Translations under genes and position numbers: made by a program
Notes under the pieces: model-generated
Databases searched by the model: none
Told to the model about the DNA's origin: nothing
The model's input: the letters and a program-made list of their open reading frames with translations, nothing else
DNA from: Aureococcus anophagefferens
Lineage: Eukaryota; Sar; Pelagophyceae; Pelagomonadales; Pelagomonadaceae
Length of the DNA stretch: 64,000 bases
Assembly: GCF_000186865.1 (NCBI RefSeq)
Contig: NW_008705570.1
Span: forward strand, 450,941 to 514,940
Direction: 5' to 3'
In this document: one piece after another, positions 20,911 through 29,303 of the stretch
How the letters are laid out: every line of letters starts with the position of its first letter
Position numbering within the stretch: position 1 is the stretch's first letter

Positions 20911-21645
20911 CTAGGACGCCGTCGCGTCGTCGAAAGCGCCGCCCGCCGTCGCGTCGTCGGCGGCGCCGCCCGCCGTCGGGTCGTCGACGACGTCGTCGGG
21001 CAGGCCGACGACGCCGGCGATCCAGTCCGCGTTGATCGCCGCGCACGCGGCCGCCTCGACGCCGACGTCGACGGCGAGCCCCGCGGCGCGGATGCGCTCG
21101 ATGCCGTTGCCCGCGACCCAGGGCGCCGGGTCGAGGATGCCGACGACGACGCGGCCGAGGCCCGCGGCGACTAAGGCGTCGCAGCACGGCGGCGTGCGGC
21201 CCACGTGGCTGCAGGGCTCGAGCGTCACGTAGGCCGTCGCGCCGGCGACGCGTGCGGTGCCCGCGTCGACGAGCCAGTGGTCGCCGCCGCGCGCGTCGCG
21301 CTCGACCGACACGCCCGCGTCGCGGAGCGCGAAAATCTCCGCGTGCGGCGCGCCGGCCTTCGGGTGGAACCCGGCGCCGAGCTTCGCGCCGTCGGCGCCG
21401 ACGATGACGCAGCCGACCTGCGGGTTCGGGTGGCAGGCATCGCCGCCGAGCGCCGCGAGCGCCAGCGCCTCGCGCATCCACTTGGCGTCGTCGGCGGCCG
21501 AGGACGGCGCGGCGCGGCGGGCAGTGCGGCGAGCTATCCGCGCGGGCGGTCGCAGCGCGCGCGCGCGCGACGCGAGCGCGGCGACGACGAAGAGAGCGGC
21601 GGCGTGCGAGGCTCGCGGCCGCCTGCGGCTGCTGGACGCCACCAT
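20911..21645 (-). CDS. riboflavin-pathway deaminase (RibD/PYRD-like), deaminase domain only
   Basis: Diaminohydroxyphosphoribosylaminopyrimidine deaminase, an early step of riboflavin synthesis. The zinc ligands are in APHAEIFAL (His-Ala-Glu) and EPCSHVGRTPPCCDALV (PC-x-x-x-GRTPPC). NPQVGCVIVG and LDPAPWVAGNGIERIRAAG also fit RibD. A hydrophobic signal and Arg-rich leader (AALFVVAALASRARA...RRTARRA) suggest plastid import. The protein ends after the deaminase with a repeated acidic tail (DDPTAGGAADDATAGGA). The reductase domain that bacterial RibD carries is absent, as in plant PYRD, so a separate reductase is expected elsewhere. Confidence 0.88.
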   Translation of the reverse strand: MVASSSRRRPRASHAAALFVVAALASRARALRPPARIARRTARRAAPSSAADDAKWMREALALAALGGDACHPNPQVGCVIVGADGAKLGAGFHPKAGAPHAEIFALRDAGVSVERDARGGDHWLVDAGTARVAGATAYVTLEPCSHVGRTPPCCDALVAAGLGRVVVGILDPAPWVAGNGIERIRAAGLAVDVGVEAAACAAINADWIAGVVGLPDDVVDDPTAGGAADDATAGGAFDDATAS

Positions 21646-21961
21646 TGCGTGCGTAGCGTATCGGCCTTGACCGGCAATTGCCGCAAAGTCGGCGCTCGGC
21701 GAGCCCTCGACCCATCCACGCGTAGACTGATCCAAGTACGCCGCGCCGTCCCACACCCCCCCGCCCCCTCCAAACGCGCACGCCCGTCCCCCCCACTCGT
21801 CGCGTCGCGCCGAGAAGCCGCGTGAACCGTCGGCGCGCGCGGCGCCGTTCGCGACCGGCGAGTCACCGCTTTCGTCAGCGAATCCTGTCGAGGGCACACA
21901 CATTACCCCCCCAACTCCCCCCCAAACTCCCTCGCGACAACCACCCCTGGCGTAGGCACCC
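21646..21961. other. divergent promoter region
   Basis: 316 bases between the RibD-like gene (minus) and the Sec-PDI gene (plus). Several long C runs occur (about 21752-21800 and 21907-21930). No gene or clear TATA element is seen. Confidence 0.5.
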
Positions 21962-22726
21962 ATGGCGGTCCTCAAGTTCCTACTGCTCGCGACGGCCTCC
22001 GCGACCCTCGAGCTCACGGGCGACACCTTCGACGAGGCCGTCCTATCGAGCGGCAAGTCGGCCTTCGTCAAGTTCCTCGCGCCCTGGTGAGGCCACTGCA
22101 AGGCGATGAAGCCGGCGTGGGACGCTTTATCGCAGGACTACGAGGGGTCGAAGACCGTGCTCGTCGCGGACGTCGACTGCACCGCGGCGGGCAAATCGCT
22201 GTGCGCGCGGTTCAAGGTCTCGGGCTTCCCGACGATCAAGTACTTCAACCCGCCGAACCACGTCGGCGAGGACTACGACGGCGGCCGGTCCCTCGACCAG
22301 CTCCGGGCCTTCGCCGAGAGCGAGCTCAAGATCGCGTGCTCGCCGACGTCGAAGGCGAGCTGCTCGAAGGAAGAGCTCGCGCAACTCGAGAAGGACCTCG
22401 CCATTCCCGCGGCGGCGCGCACGGCCGAGCTCGTGAAGATCTACGAGGCCATGGACGCCGACGCGGAGAAGCACGACGCCTACCTCGAGGAGCTCCAGGC
22501 CCGGTACGACGAGGCCGAGGAGGCGCTCGAGGCGCGCAACGCGGCCGTCGAGCCCCGCGTCAAGCAGCTCAAGGCCGCGGGCACGACGCTGCCCGAGGGC
22601 TTCAAGCGCCGCGACGAGGAGGACGAGGACGAGGAGGACGAGGACGAGGAAGACGACGACGACGACGACGAGGGCGACGCGGACGGCGACGACGACGACG
22701 ACGACGAGGGCTCGGACGAGCTCTAG
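21962..22726 (+). CDS. ER selenoprotein: PDI/thioredoxin-like with in-frame TGA (Sec) at the active site
   Basis: The 255-codon frame runs from ATG at 21962 to TAG at 22724-22726 with a single internal TGA at codon 43. It falls exactly where the first Cys of the PDI motif APW-C-GHCK belongs; the sequence reads FLAPW-TGA-GHCKAMKPAW. Read as selenocysteine, the active site is U-G-H-C. A signal peptide (MAVLKFLLLATASA) starts the protein, a thioredoxin fold follows (VLVADVDCTAAGK, GFPTIKYFNP), then a helical ERp29-like or coiled region, a long Asp/Glu tract, and C-terminal SDEL, a KDEL-type ER retrieval signal. Its role would be disulfide exchange in the ER. No SECIS element is seen before the gap that begins 65 bases after the stop. 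Confidence 0.85.
22088..22090 (+). other. selenocysteine codon (TGA) in Sec-PDI
   Basis: TGA in frame, replacing the N-terminal active-site Cys codon of the CGHC motif; the downstream frame is intact for 212 more codons. Confidence 0.82.
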
Positions 22727-22791
22727 GCGCGCGGCGACCGACACGCGGGTTCGCGCGCCGGCGCGCGCCTCGCGACGCGGCCGCACAACGA

Positions 22792-22841
22792 NNNNNNNNN
22801 NNNNNNNNNNNNNNNNNNNNNNNNNNNNNNNNNNNNNNNNN
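22792..22841. other. assembly gap of 50 N
   Basis: Lies 65 bases after the Sec-PDI stop codon, where the SECIS element should be. Confidence 0.99.
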
Positions 22842-23328
22842 TTCGGCTCGAGCCGATTTGATCGAGATCACCTCACCGGCTCCGGGAGGCGCGCGGCGCC
22901 GCGGGTGACACGGCGCTCACTGCGCAATGCATGCGGCGTTCGGGCCGCGGCAACCTTGACAGGCCACTCGGGAGGGACATTCCAGGCGGTGTTTACTCGA
23001 GATGCCGCGGCCCGCTCGAGCCCTGGAACTAAGTTGGGCCTCTCGTCGGTCGCCCCCCACCATTAACGGCCGTTCTCGTCATCCACGGGCTGCCCCGACG
23101 CGAACTAAGTTGCTCGCCTTCGACCGATGGTCTTTCCCGAGCGACTCGCACCCGGGCCCGAGGCGCGGCAAGGTCCACAGACCGAGCGCCGCGCCAAGTC
23201 CTGGAACCGCTGCATCGGCTAGCGAAAGACGCGTTTTAGCCCAGATCTGACAAAACGAGCAAAGCCTGGGGGGGCTGATCTCAGATCAAGCCTGAACGCC
23301 GAGAACCTCAAATATGTTACGATCTCTG
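22842..23328. other. intergenic region with short direct repeats
   Basis: No gene supported. The 11-mer gaactaagttg occurs twice (about 23028 and 23101), and the phrases agccctggaact and agtcctggaacc are alike. A GTGAC (22903) and TTGAC (about 22959) pair was considered as a SECIS core but cannot form the required stem. Confidence 0.4.
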
Positions 23329-24798
23329 CTAGAAGGCCCGCCCGCCCGAGGGGACGTAGCCGGGCCCGTAGGTGTCGACGCCGGCGACGAGGTCCAGGTG
23401 GCCGAGCGCGGCGGCGATGTCCGTGTGGCGGCTCCGCATGAAGACGAGGGCGATGGACGTCGTGAGCTTCTGCTTGGACACGATCCAGCGCAGCAGGTCC
23501 GACGCCGCGGCGACGTCGAGCGCGTCGACGGCGTCCGTGCCGAGGTCGCGCGCGTTGTCGCTCAGCACGGCGAGCGCCGTGTCGCGCAGGGACCGCGGCT
23601 GGTGCACGGGCGCGGCGAAGGCGACGGACGACGGCCGCGGCGGCGGCCGCCTCGCAAAGTGGACGAGGCACTCGCAGTGCGGCGTGCCCGGGAAGCCGTC
23701 GACGACGGCGGCCGCGGCGACGGCGTGCGTCGGCTCCAGGGCTTTCAGGTCCTCGGCGAGGGCCGCCGGGTTGCAGGACACGAAGAGCACGTGGTCGTAG
23801 GCCGCGAGGCACGTCCGCGTCGCCGCGTCCAAACCGCGCCGCGGCGGGTCGACGAGCAACAGATCAAAACAGACGTCGCCGGACCGCTTCGCGCGCAGCG
23901 CGCGGTGCACGCCGCGGCTCGCGCCCACCGTGTCCGTTACGATCGTCGCGTTGGCGACGCCGTTGCGGTCCAGATTCCTCTTCGCCGCGGCCGTCAACCG
24001 CGCGTCGACCTCGACGGCGACGGTGCGCCCCGTCGCCGGCGCGAGCGCGACCGTGTGGTTCCCGCAGCCGCAGTAGAGCTCGAGCAGGTTCGGCGCGCGG
24101 CCGAGGTTTGCTCGAATGTTGTCGACGCGCGCGACGAGCCAGTCGAGCGACCGCTCGTTCGCGGACCCGCACGGGTGGCTGAACGAGCCCTCGGGGAACT
24201 CGTAGCGCGGCCGCCGGCCGTCGGCGAGGTCGAGGGCGTCGACGACGAAGTCGTTGGTCCCGGAGAGGAGCGTAGAACCTTTGAAGCGGCCGACGACGTG
24301 GACGACCTCGCCCGCGCCGCGGGGCCCGACGGCGGCCGCCGCGCAGTCGGCGCGGAGCGCGTCCGCGGCCGCGAGCCAGGCGGCCTCGCCCGCCGGCGGG
24401 CCCTCGTAGACCAGCGCGACCACGGGCTCCGCGCCGGCCCAGCGCGGCGCGTGGACGTGCGCGGCGCGGAGGTTCGCGCGGAGCGCCCCGCGCGCGTTCG
24501 CCGCGGCGACGATCAGCGGCAGGAGGTCGTTGACGCGGCGCGACGCGAGCGCGTGGCCGTCGACGGGCGCGGCGCCCGCGCCGCGCTCCGCGAAGCTCAG
24601 CGCCACGCGGCCCGTCGCCGCGTCGGCGAGGAACGAGAAGCGGCACCGGTCCCGGCCCGGCTGCGCGGGCGTGATCAACGCCATCGCGCGGGGGACCATG
24701 GCCGGCGGGAAGTGGGCCAGCACGCGGTCGCGCTTCGCCTCCGCGCTCGTGTCCTCGGCGCCGGGCCGCTCGTCGAAGCGACCGCCGAAGCGGCCCAT
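23329..24798 (-). CDS. RNA uracil-5-methyltransferase (TrmA family)
   Basis: SAM-dependent formation of m5U in tRNA (or rRNA). Start ATG at 24798. The N-terminal half is an RNA-binding/insert region (FPPAMVPRAMALITPAQPGRDRCRFSF; FVVDALDLADGRRPRYEFPEGSFSH). The C-terminal half is a Rossmann methyltransferase with LLELYCGCGNHTVALAP (SAM site), DLLLVDPPRRGLD, the catalytic FVSCNPAALAEDL and late CECLVHF. About 90 residues extend beyond the usual end (AVLSDNARDLGTDAVDALDV...IALVFMRSRH); I do not recognise them. No targeting peptide is obvious. Confidence 0.88.
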   Translation of the reverse strand: MGRFGGRFDERPGAEDTSAEAKRDRVLAHFPPAMVPRAMALITPAQPGRDRCRFSFLADAATGRVALSFAERGAGAAPVDGHALASRRVNDLLPLIVAAANARGALRANLRAAHVHAPRWAGAEPVVALVYEGPPAGEAAWLAAADALRADCAAAAVGPRGAGEVVHVVGRFKGSTLLSGTNDFVVDALDLADGRRPRYEFPEGSFSHPCGSANERSLDWLVARVDNIRANLGRAPNLLELYCGCGNHTVALAPATGRTVAVEVDARLTAAAKRNLDRNGVANATIVTDTVGASRGVHRALRAKRSGDVCFDLLLVDPPRRGLDAATRTCLAAYDHVLFVSCNPAALAEDLKALEPTHAVAAAAVVDGFPGTPHCECLVHFARRPPPRPSSVAFAAPVHQPRSLRDTALAVLSDNARDLGTDAVDALDVAAASDLLRWIVSKQKLTTSIALVFMRSRHTDIAAALGHLDLVAGVDTYGPGYVPSGGRAF

Positions 24799-24907
24799 GG
24801 TCGGCGCGACGACGCGACAGACGACGCGACGACGCCCGGCCCGAGCACCGCCGCGCCCGCGGCGAGCGGCTTGACGGCGGCGGAGACGACCACCACCTCG
24901 GGGGAAG

Positions 24908-25057
24908 TCCAAGTGCGCGGCCGCCTGCGACGAGATCGACGACTGCGAGTACTTCTCGACGTCCCTGACCCACTCCTGCTACGCCTGCTTCGTCTCGAAG
25001 ACGTGCCCGTCGAAGGATGCGGACTACGACTACGAAGTCTACAAGAAGCACGACTAG
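24908..25057 (+). CDS. PAN/Apple-like terminal exon (partial, uncertain)
   Basis: A 50-codon open stretch ending in TAG carries regularly spaced cysteines: KCAAACDEIDDCEYFST, HSCYACFVSKTCPSKD, then YEVYKK. This is the pattern of the C-terminal half of PAN/Apple domains, which bind proteins or sugars. An in-frame TGA lies upstream, so it must be a terminal exon joined to an unseen one. A Thr/Ser-rich frame (TAAPAASGLTAAETTTTSG) lies just before in another phase and could be a linker exon. It overlaps the antisense upstream region of the TrmA gene. Low certainty. Confidence 0.35.
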   Translation, partial: SKCAAACDEIDDCEYFSTSLTHSCYACFVSKTCPSKDADYDYEVYKKHD

Positions 25058-25092
25058 CCGTCGCCGAGCCGCTCCCTAACTTTTTTGTTTTA

Positions 25093-26743
25093 TCAGAGGA
25101 TGAGCGTGTCCTCGACGTCGTCGTCGGGCGCGGCGTCGGCGATGGGCGCCGCGGCGCCCGTCGTCGGCGCGGCGTCGGCGGCGGGCGCGGCGTCGCCGGC
25201 CGCCTCGGCCTCCTCCTTCTTGACGCCCTCCATGATGGCCTGCGTGAGCTTCTTCGCGCGGTTCGCCTGGATGATCATCGACACGACGAACTTGAGCTTC
25301 GTCTTCGCGCGCTTGAACCTGGGCAGGAAAAGAGTGATTCAACGTCGCTTCAACGTGAGTGTTCTGCGCGCGCGCGCGTTCCGGAACAAGCATCCGTGCT
25401 TCGAGACCGTTCCGAGAGATGATCGCTCGTCCCAAAATCAGCCGAAACGAGTGGAAAACGGCCGAGATCGGAACCTTTGACGTTGGGAATTTCACTCTCT
25501 TTTCCTGCCCTGGCCGGAACTTCTTCTTGCGCCGCTCGGCGAACTTGGCGAGGTCCGCGGTGTCGAGGACCGTCGCGCGCGGCACGGCGCTGCGCATGTA
25601 GGCGTCCTGGAGGAGCTCGCCGGCGCCGGGCCGCCGCGCGGGGTCGACGACGAGCATGCGCTTGAGGAACGCGAGGCCGCCCGCGCTCACGTTCGCGGTC
25701 CAGGGCGCGCCGTCGTCGAAGACGTAGGCCGGGATGGCCGCGCGCATGGCGTCCTCGTCGAGGCGCTCCTGGTCCAGCGGCGGGTGGCCCGCGAGGAGCA
25801 CGTGCAGCAGCACGCCGAGCGCCCAGACGTCCTGGGCCGTCGCGAAGGCGCCCGGCGGCGGCGCGCCGCCGTCGCCGCACGCCGCCAAGACCTCCGGCGC
25901 CGTGTACTGGAGGTCCAGGCTCGCCCCGACGACGTCGACGGAGGCCTCGTCCGCGGGCGCGTCCGTGGTCGTGGCCAGCGACCAGCCGCCGAGCGCGATG
26001 CCCGCGAAGTCGTTCTCCGCCTTGAGCAGCACGTTCTCCGCGCGGACCTGGCGGTGGGCGATGCCGGACGCGTGGCAGCACCGCAGCGCCTCCAGGAGCC
26101 GCTTCGCGAGGCCCCGCGCGTCCTCCTCGGACCAGGGCGCGTCGCTTCTAACGATGGCGTCGAGCAGCTCGCCCCCGCGGTAGATCTTGAACATGACGTG
26201 GAGCGACTCGTCGTCGTCGGAGAAACTCAACCCCTCGATCTTCACGATGTTCCGGTGGACGCACTGCTTGCTCACGAGCTCGAAGATGCTGAGCTGGCGG
26301 TGCAGCTCGGCCAACGAGACGTCGCGCGTCGTCAGCCGCCGCACGGCGACGACGGCCCGGTCCTCGCGCCGGATGGCCTGGCGCACGACGACCTGGCGGC
26401 CCTCGCCCAGGATGATGCCGCCGGCGTCCTCGAAGGCGTCCTCGTAGCGCACGAGGCTCCGCGAGGAGACGACGAGGCTCCGCAGCCGCTTCACGGAGCT
26501 CCGGTCCTTCCGCAGCGTGGACAGCCGCCCGTAGAGCTGCGTCGGCGCCGCCCGCATCTGCGTGATCGTCGCCCGCATGCCGCGCCCGCTGCCGCGCCCG
26601 GGCCGCGAAACGCCGCCCTTGTCCGGCGACGCGCCGCCGCCGTCGGGCGCCGACGCCGACGGGTTCCGCTCGAGCTGGCTCGGCGGGGACGCGGCGAGCG
26701 CCCGGTCCGGCTCGGCGTACTTCTTCGAGGGCGTCGAGCCCAT
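25093..26743 (-). CDS. N-myristoylatable pseudokinase (CDPK/CAMK-like)
   Basis: Start MGSTPSKK at 26743, a classic N-myristoylation signal (Gly2, Ser6), so probably membrane attached. A kinase fold follows: ILGEGRQVVVRQAIRREDRAVVAVRRL (degenerate glycine loop; the VAIK Lys is Arg), CHASGIAHRQVRAENVLLK (HRD is HRQ), GIALGGWSL where DFG belongs, YTAPEVL (APE), DVWALGVLLHVLLAGHPP, and a C-lobe ending RRPGAGELLQ. Loss of the catalytic Lys, Asp and DFG Asp predicts no phosphotransfer, so a scaffold or allosteric role is likely. Exon 2 (25318-25093) joins after the introner as RKK-KFKRAKTKLKFVV; it has an IQ-like basic helix and a repeated Ala/Pro/Thr tail. Confidence 0.88.
25319..25512 (-). mobile_element. 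introner copy 3 (194 bp), in pseudokinase gene
   Basis: Inverted ends ctgggcaggaaaagagtg (left) and, reverse complement of the right end, cagggcaggaaaagagag. The flanking 8-mers gcttgaac (25311-25318) and gccggaac (25513-25520) match at 6 of 8, a diverged duplication. The intron on the minus strand runs 25520 to 25319 with a GT donor from the duplication and CAG at the element end, phase 2. Forward relative to the gene. Confidence 0.9.
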
Positions 26744-27023
26744 GGCGTCGACGGGCCTAGGTTGCCACCACCATGGTGAGGGATGGTCGTCTCGCGCGCG
26801 CGCCCATATCGCAGGCGCTGGGTTCTCGGATGAGCGCGCAGGCTGGAGCTGCCCCGGCGCCATTCAACGTGAGCGCACTCGCGCACTCCGCTTCAACTTT
26901 GAGAGCGTGGTAAATCGATGAACCGGACTCTGGAGCAGCACCACTGAAGGCGTAGAGGCGCCGAGGCACTGGGACGCTGAGGCACTGAGGCGCTCGGTGT
27001 GCGCGACGTCGGCGCTCGTCGCG
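26744..27023. other. divergent promoter region (pseudokinase / Obg)
   Basis: 280 bases, no gene. A short degenerate direct repeat (gaggcgc/gaggcactg) lies at 26948-26995 just before the Obg start. ttcaacgtgagcgcac at about 26865 resembles the introner 3' section, but no matching core follows. Confidence 0.45.
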
Positions 27024-28079
27024 ATGGTCGCGCGCACGGCGCTGCGCCGGCTCGCCCAGGAGCGCTTCGCGGACCGCGTGCGGCTCGTCGCCGTCGGCGG
27101 GCGCGGCGGCCTCGGCGCCGTGGCCTTCGAGAGCCGCTTCGGGTCGCCGAACAAGCGGCGGCCCGCGGGCGGGAGCGGCGGCCGCGGCGGCGACGTCGTC
27201 GTCGTCGCGCGGAGCGCCGTCGACGCGCTCGACCCGCGGCGGACGCGCGTCGCCGGCGGCCGCGGCGGCGACGGCGGCCCGTCGCTGCGCAAAGGCCGCG
27301 ACGCGGCGGCGACGGAGGTGTCGGTGCCCCGGGGGACCGTGGCCACGGTCGGCGGCGAAAGCGTGGACCTCTTCGTCGACGGCGCGTCGCTGCTCGCCGC
27401 GCGCGGCGGCCGCGGCGGCTGGGGCAACGGCGTCGGGGGCCGGCGCCGCGCCGCGGGCGGCGCCGAGTTCGGCCACGCCGCCGCCGACGACGGCGAGGAG
27501 GCATTCGTCGACCTCGAGCTGAAGATTCTCGCCGACGTCGCGCTCGTGGGCCTGCCGAACGCGGGAAAGTCGTCGCTCCTGAGGGCTTTGTCGAACGCCG
27601 ACATCAAGGTCGCGGCGTACGCCTTCACGACCCTCGCGCCCCAGCTCGGCGTCGTGAACTACGCCGCCGCGGCGACGGGCGACGCCGACGCCGTCCGCGT
27701 GCTCGACGTGCCGGGGCTCGTCGAGGACGCGCACGCGGGCCGCGGCATGGGCGGCGAGTTCTTGAGGCACGTCGAGCGGTCCGCGGCGCTCCTCCACGTC
27801 GTCGACGGCGCCGCGGCGGACCCGGCGGGCGACTTTCTCGCGATCCGCGCGGAGCTCGCGGCCTACTCGCCGGCCGTGGCCGCGAAGTCGTATGCCGTCG
27901 TGCTGAACAAGGTCGACGTCGCGGAGGACGCGGCCGCGAAGCTCGACGCGCTCCGGGCCGCCGCGGGCGGCGCCGGCGTCGTGGTCTCCGCCTCCGCGGT
28001 CACGGGCGCGGGCCTCCCCGCGCTCGCCCTCGACCTCCGCGCGCTCGCGCGGGACAGCCTCCGGGCGCTGGCGCGCTAG
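27024..28079 (+). CDS. Obg/CgtA-type GTPase (organellar)
   Basis: Ribosome-assembly GTPase. One exon, 351 residues. The glycine-rich Obg fold is evident (GGRGGLGAVAFESRFGSPNKRRPAGGSGGRGGDV, GGRGGDGGPSLRKGRD, GGRGGWGN). G1 is GLPNAGKSSLL, switch I has YAFTTLAPQLG, G3 is DVPGLVEDAHAGRGMGGEFLRH, G4 is NKVD and G5 SAVTG. A short basic N-terminus (MVARTALRRLAQERFADRVR) looks like a mitochondrial presequence. The bacterial C-terminal OCT domain is absent. Its TAG stop overlaps the stop of the convergent gene. Confidence 0.92.
   Translation: MVARTALRRLAQERFADRVRLVAVGGRGGLGAVAFESRFGSPNKRRPAGGSGGRGGDVVVVARSAVDALDPRRTRVAGGRGGDGGPSLRKGRDAAATEVSVPRGTVATVGGESVDLFVDGASLLAARGGRGGWGNGVGGRRRAAGGAEFGHAAADDGEEAFVDLELKILADVALVGLPNAGKSSLLRALSNADIKVAAYAFTTLAPQLGVVNYAAAATGDADAVRVLDVPGLVEDAHAGRGMGGEFLRHVERSAALLHVVDGAAADPAGDFLAIRAELAAYSPAVAAKSYAVVLNKVDVAEDAAAKLDALRAAAGGAGVVVSASAVTGAGLPALALDLRALARDSLRALAR
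28076..28079. other. shared CTAG stop of convergent genes
   Basis: CTAG contains TAG on both strands: 28077-28079 ends the Obg gene and 28078-28076 ends its convergent neighbour. The coding regions overlap by four bases, leaving no room for separate 3' ends. Confidence 0.9.
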
Positions 28080-28945
28080 TAGTCTTCTTTAGCGGCCGCG
28101 CGGAGGCGCGCGTGCGACTGCGCGTGCAGCTCGAGGTATTCGGCCCGCGAGAGGCCGATGCCCTCGAGGAACGCGTCGGTCTGCTCGAGGAACTCGGGGT
28201 TGAGGTCGCCGAGCAATTTGAAGCGGCCGAGGAAGACGGCCCACCGCTCCTCGATCGCGTCGATCTGGTCGAGGTACGCGCGCTGGCCGAAGCCGTCCCA
28301 GGCGCCGTAGCTGCTCCCGAAGTCGATGAGCGCGCGGTGGTCGCGCGAGAGGCTCGCGAATTCCTCGCGCACGACGTCGGATCGCAGCGCGGGCGAGTCG
28401 TCGGAGAACGGCAGGGCCGTCACCTGGGAGGGCTGGCTGACGAGCGGCGGCGGGCCGCCGCCGGCCTCGGCCATCGCGGCGATGGCCTTCGCCTCCTCCG
28501 GCGTCGGCGTCGGCGGCGGCCGGCCCGCCGCGAAGGCCTCCATGCCGCCGATCTGCAGGTCGACGATGCGTTCCAGCATGGCCTCGTCGCCGCCGCGGCG
28601 CTCGAGGGCCGCCGCCGTGAGCGCCGCGTACTCGAGCGCCTGGAAGTCGTCGGACCGCTTGAGCTCCTCCGAGACGGCCCGGTGCGCGTCGCGCGCCCGG
28701 CGCATCTCCTTGGCGACGTCGCCGACGAGCCCGGGCGACGGCGCGTTGCCCATCTGCATGTCGAGCGTCATCGCGGCGACGCGGCGCGACAGCTCCGGCG
28801 CCAACGACGACAGCTCGGCCATGCGCGCATCGATGTCGTCGCGCGCGCAGTACTCGCTGCGGAACGGACAGAACGGACCGACCGGCGTCGGCAACGACGT
28901 CTGGAGCGCCACCGCCGACCAGCAGCTCGCAAGAACGATCAGCAT
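28076..28945 (-). CDS. secreted or plastid-targeted protein of unknown function
   Basis: Single exon, ATG at 28945, 289 residues. The first ~20 residues (MLIVLASCWSAVALQTS) are a signal peptide. The rest is helical, Glu/Ala-rich, without Cys pairs: MAELSSLAPELSRRVAAMTLDMQMGN, then FASLSRDHRALIDFGSSYGAWDGFGQRAYLDQIDAIEERW, and FLEQTDAFLEGIGLSRAEYLELHAQSHARLR. The last block recalls small proteins shared by cyanobacteria and plastids (DUF1825-like), but I am not certain. It would be a stromal protein if the leader is bipartite. Confidence 0.65.
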   Translation of the reverse strand: MLIVLASCWSAVALQTSLPTPVGPFCPFRSEYCARDDIDARMAELSSLAPELSRRVAAMTLDMQMGNAPSPGLVGDVAKEMRRARDAHRAVSEELKRSDDFQALEYAALTAAALERRGGDEAMLERIVDLQIGGMEAFAAGRPPPTPTPEEAKAIAAMAEAGGGPPPLVSQPSQVTALPFSDDSPALRSDVVREEFASLSRDHRALIDFGSSYGAWDGFGQRAYLDQIDAIEERWAVFLGRFKLLGDLNPEFLEQTDAFLEGIGLSRAEYLELHAQSHARLRAAAKEDY

Positions 28946-29303
28946 CGCAAAGGCTTCTTCCAAGCCCTCCGAGGCCGACGGTGTCGTATTGGCGTCAACA
29001 TGCCGCCGTCCGACCATCCATATATATATGCGTGAGTTGTGCGTGCCGGTTCCCCCGCCGTACGGAAATTAAATGGCTGTCGTCGCGCGAGCGGTGCAGA
29101 GGGAAGCATTGACACGGGAATGAGTGGCTCAGCTCGCGCGAGCGCGCCCGAAGGGCGCGCTCTCGCCGCGCCGCAGGCAAGCCCCCCCGGCAGGGGCAAG
29201 ATGCCGTAGGCGTCTTGTGATCATGATGGATTAGTAATGAATGAGTCTAGTAGCATGGGCTGCTCTCGCGCGGTTTATTGATCACGATCGGCAGCGCCCG
29301 CCC
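28946..29303. other. divergent promoter region
   Basis: No gene supported. It contains the TATA-like tract at 29018-29030 and an AT-richer section at 29060-29275. Short frames here have no domain. Confidence 0.5.
29018..29030 (-). promoter_or_regulatory. TATA box of the 28945 gene
   Basis: CATATATATATGG lies about 75 bases upstream of the minus-strand ATG at 28945 and is the only such AT tract nearby. Confidence 0.55.

Noticed and set aside
22086..22095. The TGA in the PDI gene as part of a GT donor (GTGAGG), i.e. an intron instead of Sec
   Set aside because: The protein continues immediately with GHCKAMKPAW in the same frame; no acceptor is needed and any intron would delete the active site.
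22900..22965. GTGAC...AA...TTGAC as a SECIS element
   Set aside because: The segments between the motifs do not pair into the required long stem.
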